In this document: one piece after another, positions 57,433 to 58,719 of the stretch
How the letters are laid out: each line of letters starts with the position of its first letter
Numbering within the stretch: the first letter of the stretch is position 1
Assembly: GCA_017628845.1 (NCBI GenBank)
Contig: JAGBYI010000098.1
Location: 1 to 58,719 of the forward strand
Length of the DNA: 58,719 nt
Origin: Bacteroidaceae bacterium
Lineage (GTDB): Bacteria; Bacteroidota; Bacteroidia; Bacteroidales; Bacteroidaceae
Reading direction: 5' to 3'
Position numbers and translations under genes: made by a program
The notes under the pieces: generated by a model
Database searches by the model: none
Told to the model about the DNA's origin: nothing
Seen by the model: the letters and a program-made list of their open reading frames with translations, nothing else

Positions 57433-58719
57433 TTACATTGCAATTTCTTCCACAAAGAATTCTTCTTCAAGTTCATCATCTCCCCACCAGAAATAGCCGC
57501 CTACGCCATATATCGCTTCTTCACACTCTTCGCCCTCTTGCTCAGCAAGGAACTTATGAGCGGCCTTTACAAACGCTTCGGGATACTGCATAAGGATTTC
57601 CATACCGGCGTTCTCATCATCTACATCTATGAGGGAATCTCTTTCCAGTTCTCCATCATAGTCGACCATTGTCCAGAGCACTTCGTTGGGGAAGTCGCAC
57701 TCGTCAGCAAGGATGTCAAAGAAACGGTCCATCTCATCGCCATCCAATTGCGAGAAATCCAACTGAGCGCAGAGGTAGTTCTCATCGTTCACATCATACT
57801 CTTGCTCATCGTAATAATCGTAAGACATTCTTACGTTAGTGATAAATTCGTAGAAGTTCATTTTTGGCTTTCCCGATGTGTTATTGCATTGAGTAGACTC
57901 ATCTTGTGGATCAGAATATTCTTCATCAATGGTTTCTTCCTCTTCCTGTTGGTTAAGAGAAATAACATCAGAGTTAAAGGTGTGAGCTAATATTTCAGTA
58001 AAACATTTTTCAATATCAGAGGTTTCAAATTTTTCTAATAAAGCATCTACACTCAGACTCTCGTAGTATTCTAACACCTCTTCTTCACCTTCGTTGTACT
58101 CCTTGACTTCCTGCAGATCAATCAACAAATCATCTCCATCGACTTTAATTTTGCGAGGAGCGATGAATGTTCTTTCTTCGCCATTAAAGGTTTCGTGCAA
58201 GTCGAAATATAGATTAAGTGAAACAGCCGAATCTAACGATTCAAAATCCTCGTTCCATTCCAAGTCACCACAATAGTCATACGTATACAAAACAAATTCA
58301 TCCATGCCCAATTCGTGCAAATGACCTTTTATTTTATTGGCACATTCATCTATTTTATTCGTGGCAGCAGTGGTGTTTCCCGTGCTTTCTTCTACGATTG
58401 CTTCTTGCTCTTGCTCTTCCTCTTGCTCTGCTTTGATTTCGGTGAGTGGAGCAGTGATTCCCATTGCCAAAAACAGCACTGTATATTTACCTATAACCGC
58501 TTCGGGCACATGAATCTCTTCAAGAGATTTTGCCTGTTTGAATGCATCAGGAGAAAAAGTAACATTTTCTGAAAGGATTACCAGACGTTTCAACCCGGGA
58601 CCGAAGGCACGGGCACCAACCTCAAGAAGTGTTGAGGGCAATGTAAGTTCTGCCAGCGACTCGCAATCACGGAAAGCAGTTTCTTTGATAACCTCCAAAC
58701 CTTCGGGAAGAGCAATGCC
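57433..58719 (-). CDS. LRR_5 protein with long acidic C-terminal region (N-terminus beyond window)
   Basis: The frame is open to the right edge, where it reads GIALPEGLEVIKETAFRDCE, so the true start lies outside. The visible N-terminal ~95 residues are LRR_5/BspA-like repeats. After an EEQEQE linker comes ~320 aa with very high Asp/Glu content and aromatic residues (LHELGMDEFVLYTYDYCGDL, YYDEQEYDVNDENYLCAQLD, YGVGGYFWWGDDELEEEFF), unlike LRR proteins. No signal can be judged. The acidic part has no recognised family; a partner-binding or metal-binding role is a guess. Confidence 0.75.
   Translation of the reverse strand, partial: GIALPEGLEVIKETAFRDCESLAELTLPSTLLEVGARAFGPGLKRLVILSENVTFSPDAFKQAKSLEEIHVPEAVIGKYTVLFLAMGITAPLTEIKAEQEEEQEQEAIVEESTGNTTAATNKIDECANKIKGHLHELGMDEFVLYTYDYCGDLEWNEDFESLDSAVSLNLYFDLHETFNGEERTFIAPRKIKVDGDDLLIDLQEVKEYNEGEEEVLEYYESLSVDALLEKFETSDIEKCFTEILAHTFNSDVISLNQQEEEETIDEEYSDPQDESTQCNNTSGKPKMNFYEFITNVRMSYDYYDEQEYDVNDENYLCAQLDFSQLDGDEMDRFFDILADECDFPNEVLWTMVDYDGELERDSLIDVDDENAGMEILMQYPEAFVKAAHKFLAEQEGEECEEAIYGVGGYFWWGDDELEEEFFVEEIAM

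Overview
The window looks like a chromosomal segment of a Bacteroidales bacterium, most likely Prevotellaceae. Genes start behind the Bacteroidota promoter -7 box TAnnTTTG (often TAACTTTG) rather than strong Shine-Dalgarno sites. The content agrees: an N-succinyl type arginine pathway, Mfa/FimA-like lipoprotein fimbrillins with DUF5119/DUF3575/DUF4906 partners, a TPP-controlled TonB/PnuT pair, a sialidase and a sulfatase ending in type IX-like C-termini, and LRR_5 proteins. No taxon was tested by search.

Layout. 1-1161: end of an ECF sigma gene, a DUF6249-like membrane protein, a truncated AAA ATPase and tRNA-Arg(CCG). 1176-6871: DPP IV-type peptidase and a split iron/cobalamin-type ABC importer. 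7013-10913: an arsenic operon (ArsR, membrane ferredoxin, ArsC, ArsF, ArsG, small thioredoxin, ArsP-type permease). 11051-14001: a DUF3472 lipoprotein and a 5'-nucleotidase-type lipoprotein. 14160-22612: uvrA, GHL10 glycosidase, SlyD, aroC, gdhA. 23069-26508: PnuT and TonB receptor under a TPP riboswitch. 27002-36450: a six-gene fimbria-like operon. 37139-44041: sialidase and sulfatase, diverging from a repeat-rich 1-kb gap. 44258-53612: argF', proA, proB, proC, argD, argC, pspC, argG, a GNAT (probable N-succinylglutamate synthase) and argR, all on the minus strand. 53874-54775: a DUF3791-DUF3990-DUF3791 triad resembling a toxin-antitoxin unit. 55126-58719: small unknown genes, a NT5C-type nucleotidase and LRR_5 material.

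The most unusual layer is intergenic. At least three dispersed, gene-less palindromic families recur. Family A is a bipartite TAGGGAC...GTCCG / CGGAC...GTCCCTA element (about ten copies). Family B is a MITE-like element with 14-bp terminal inverted repeats TATCCACCCCCTCC. Family C consists of GGACCC...GGGTCC elements that fill gaps inside operons. One 129-bp family B copy lies in frame inside uvrA. Another, at 40663-40949, carries two tandem modules with the same fold (hairpin, CCTCA, stem, ACA, hairpin, TTCTAAAG, stem closed). Their single-stranded linkers are identical while every stem differs and keeps pairing. That is internal covariation evidence for a structured element I cannot name, and it is the best candidate here for something undescribed.
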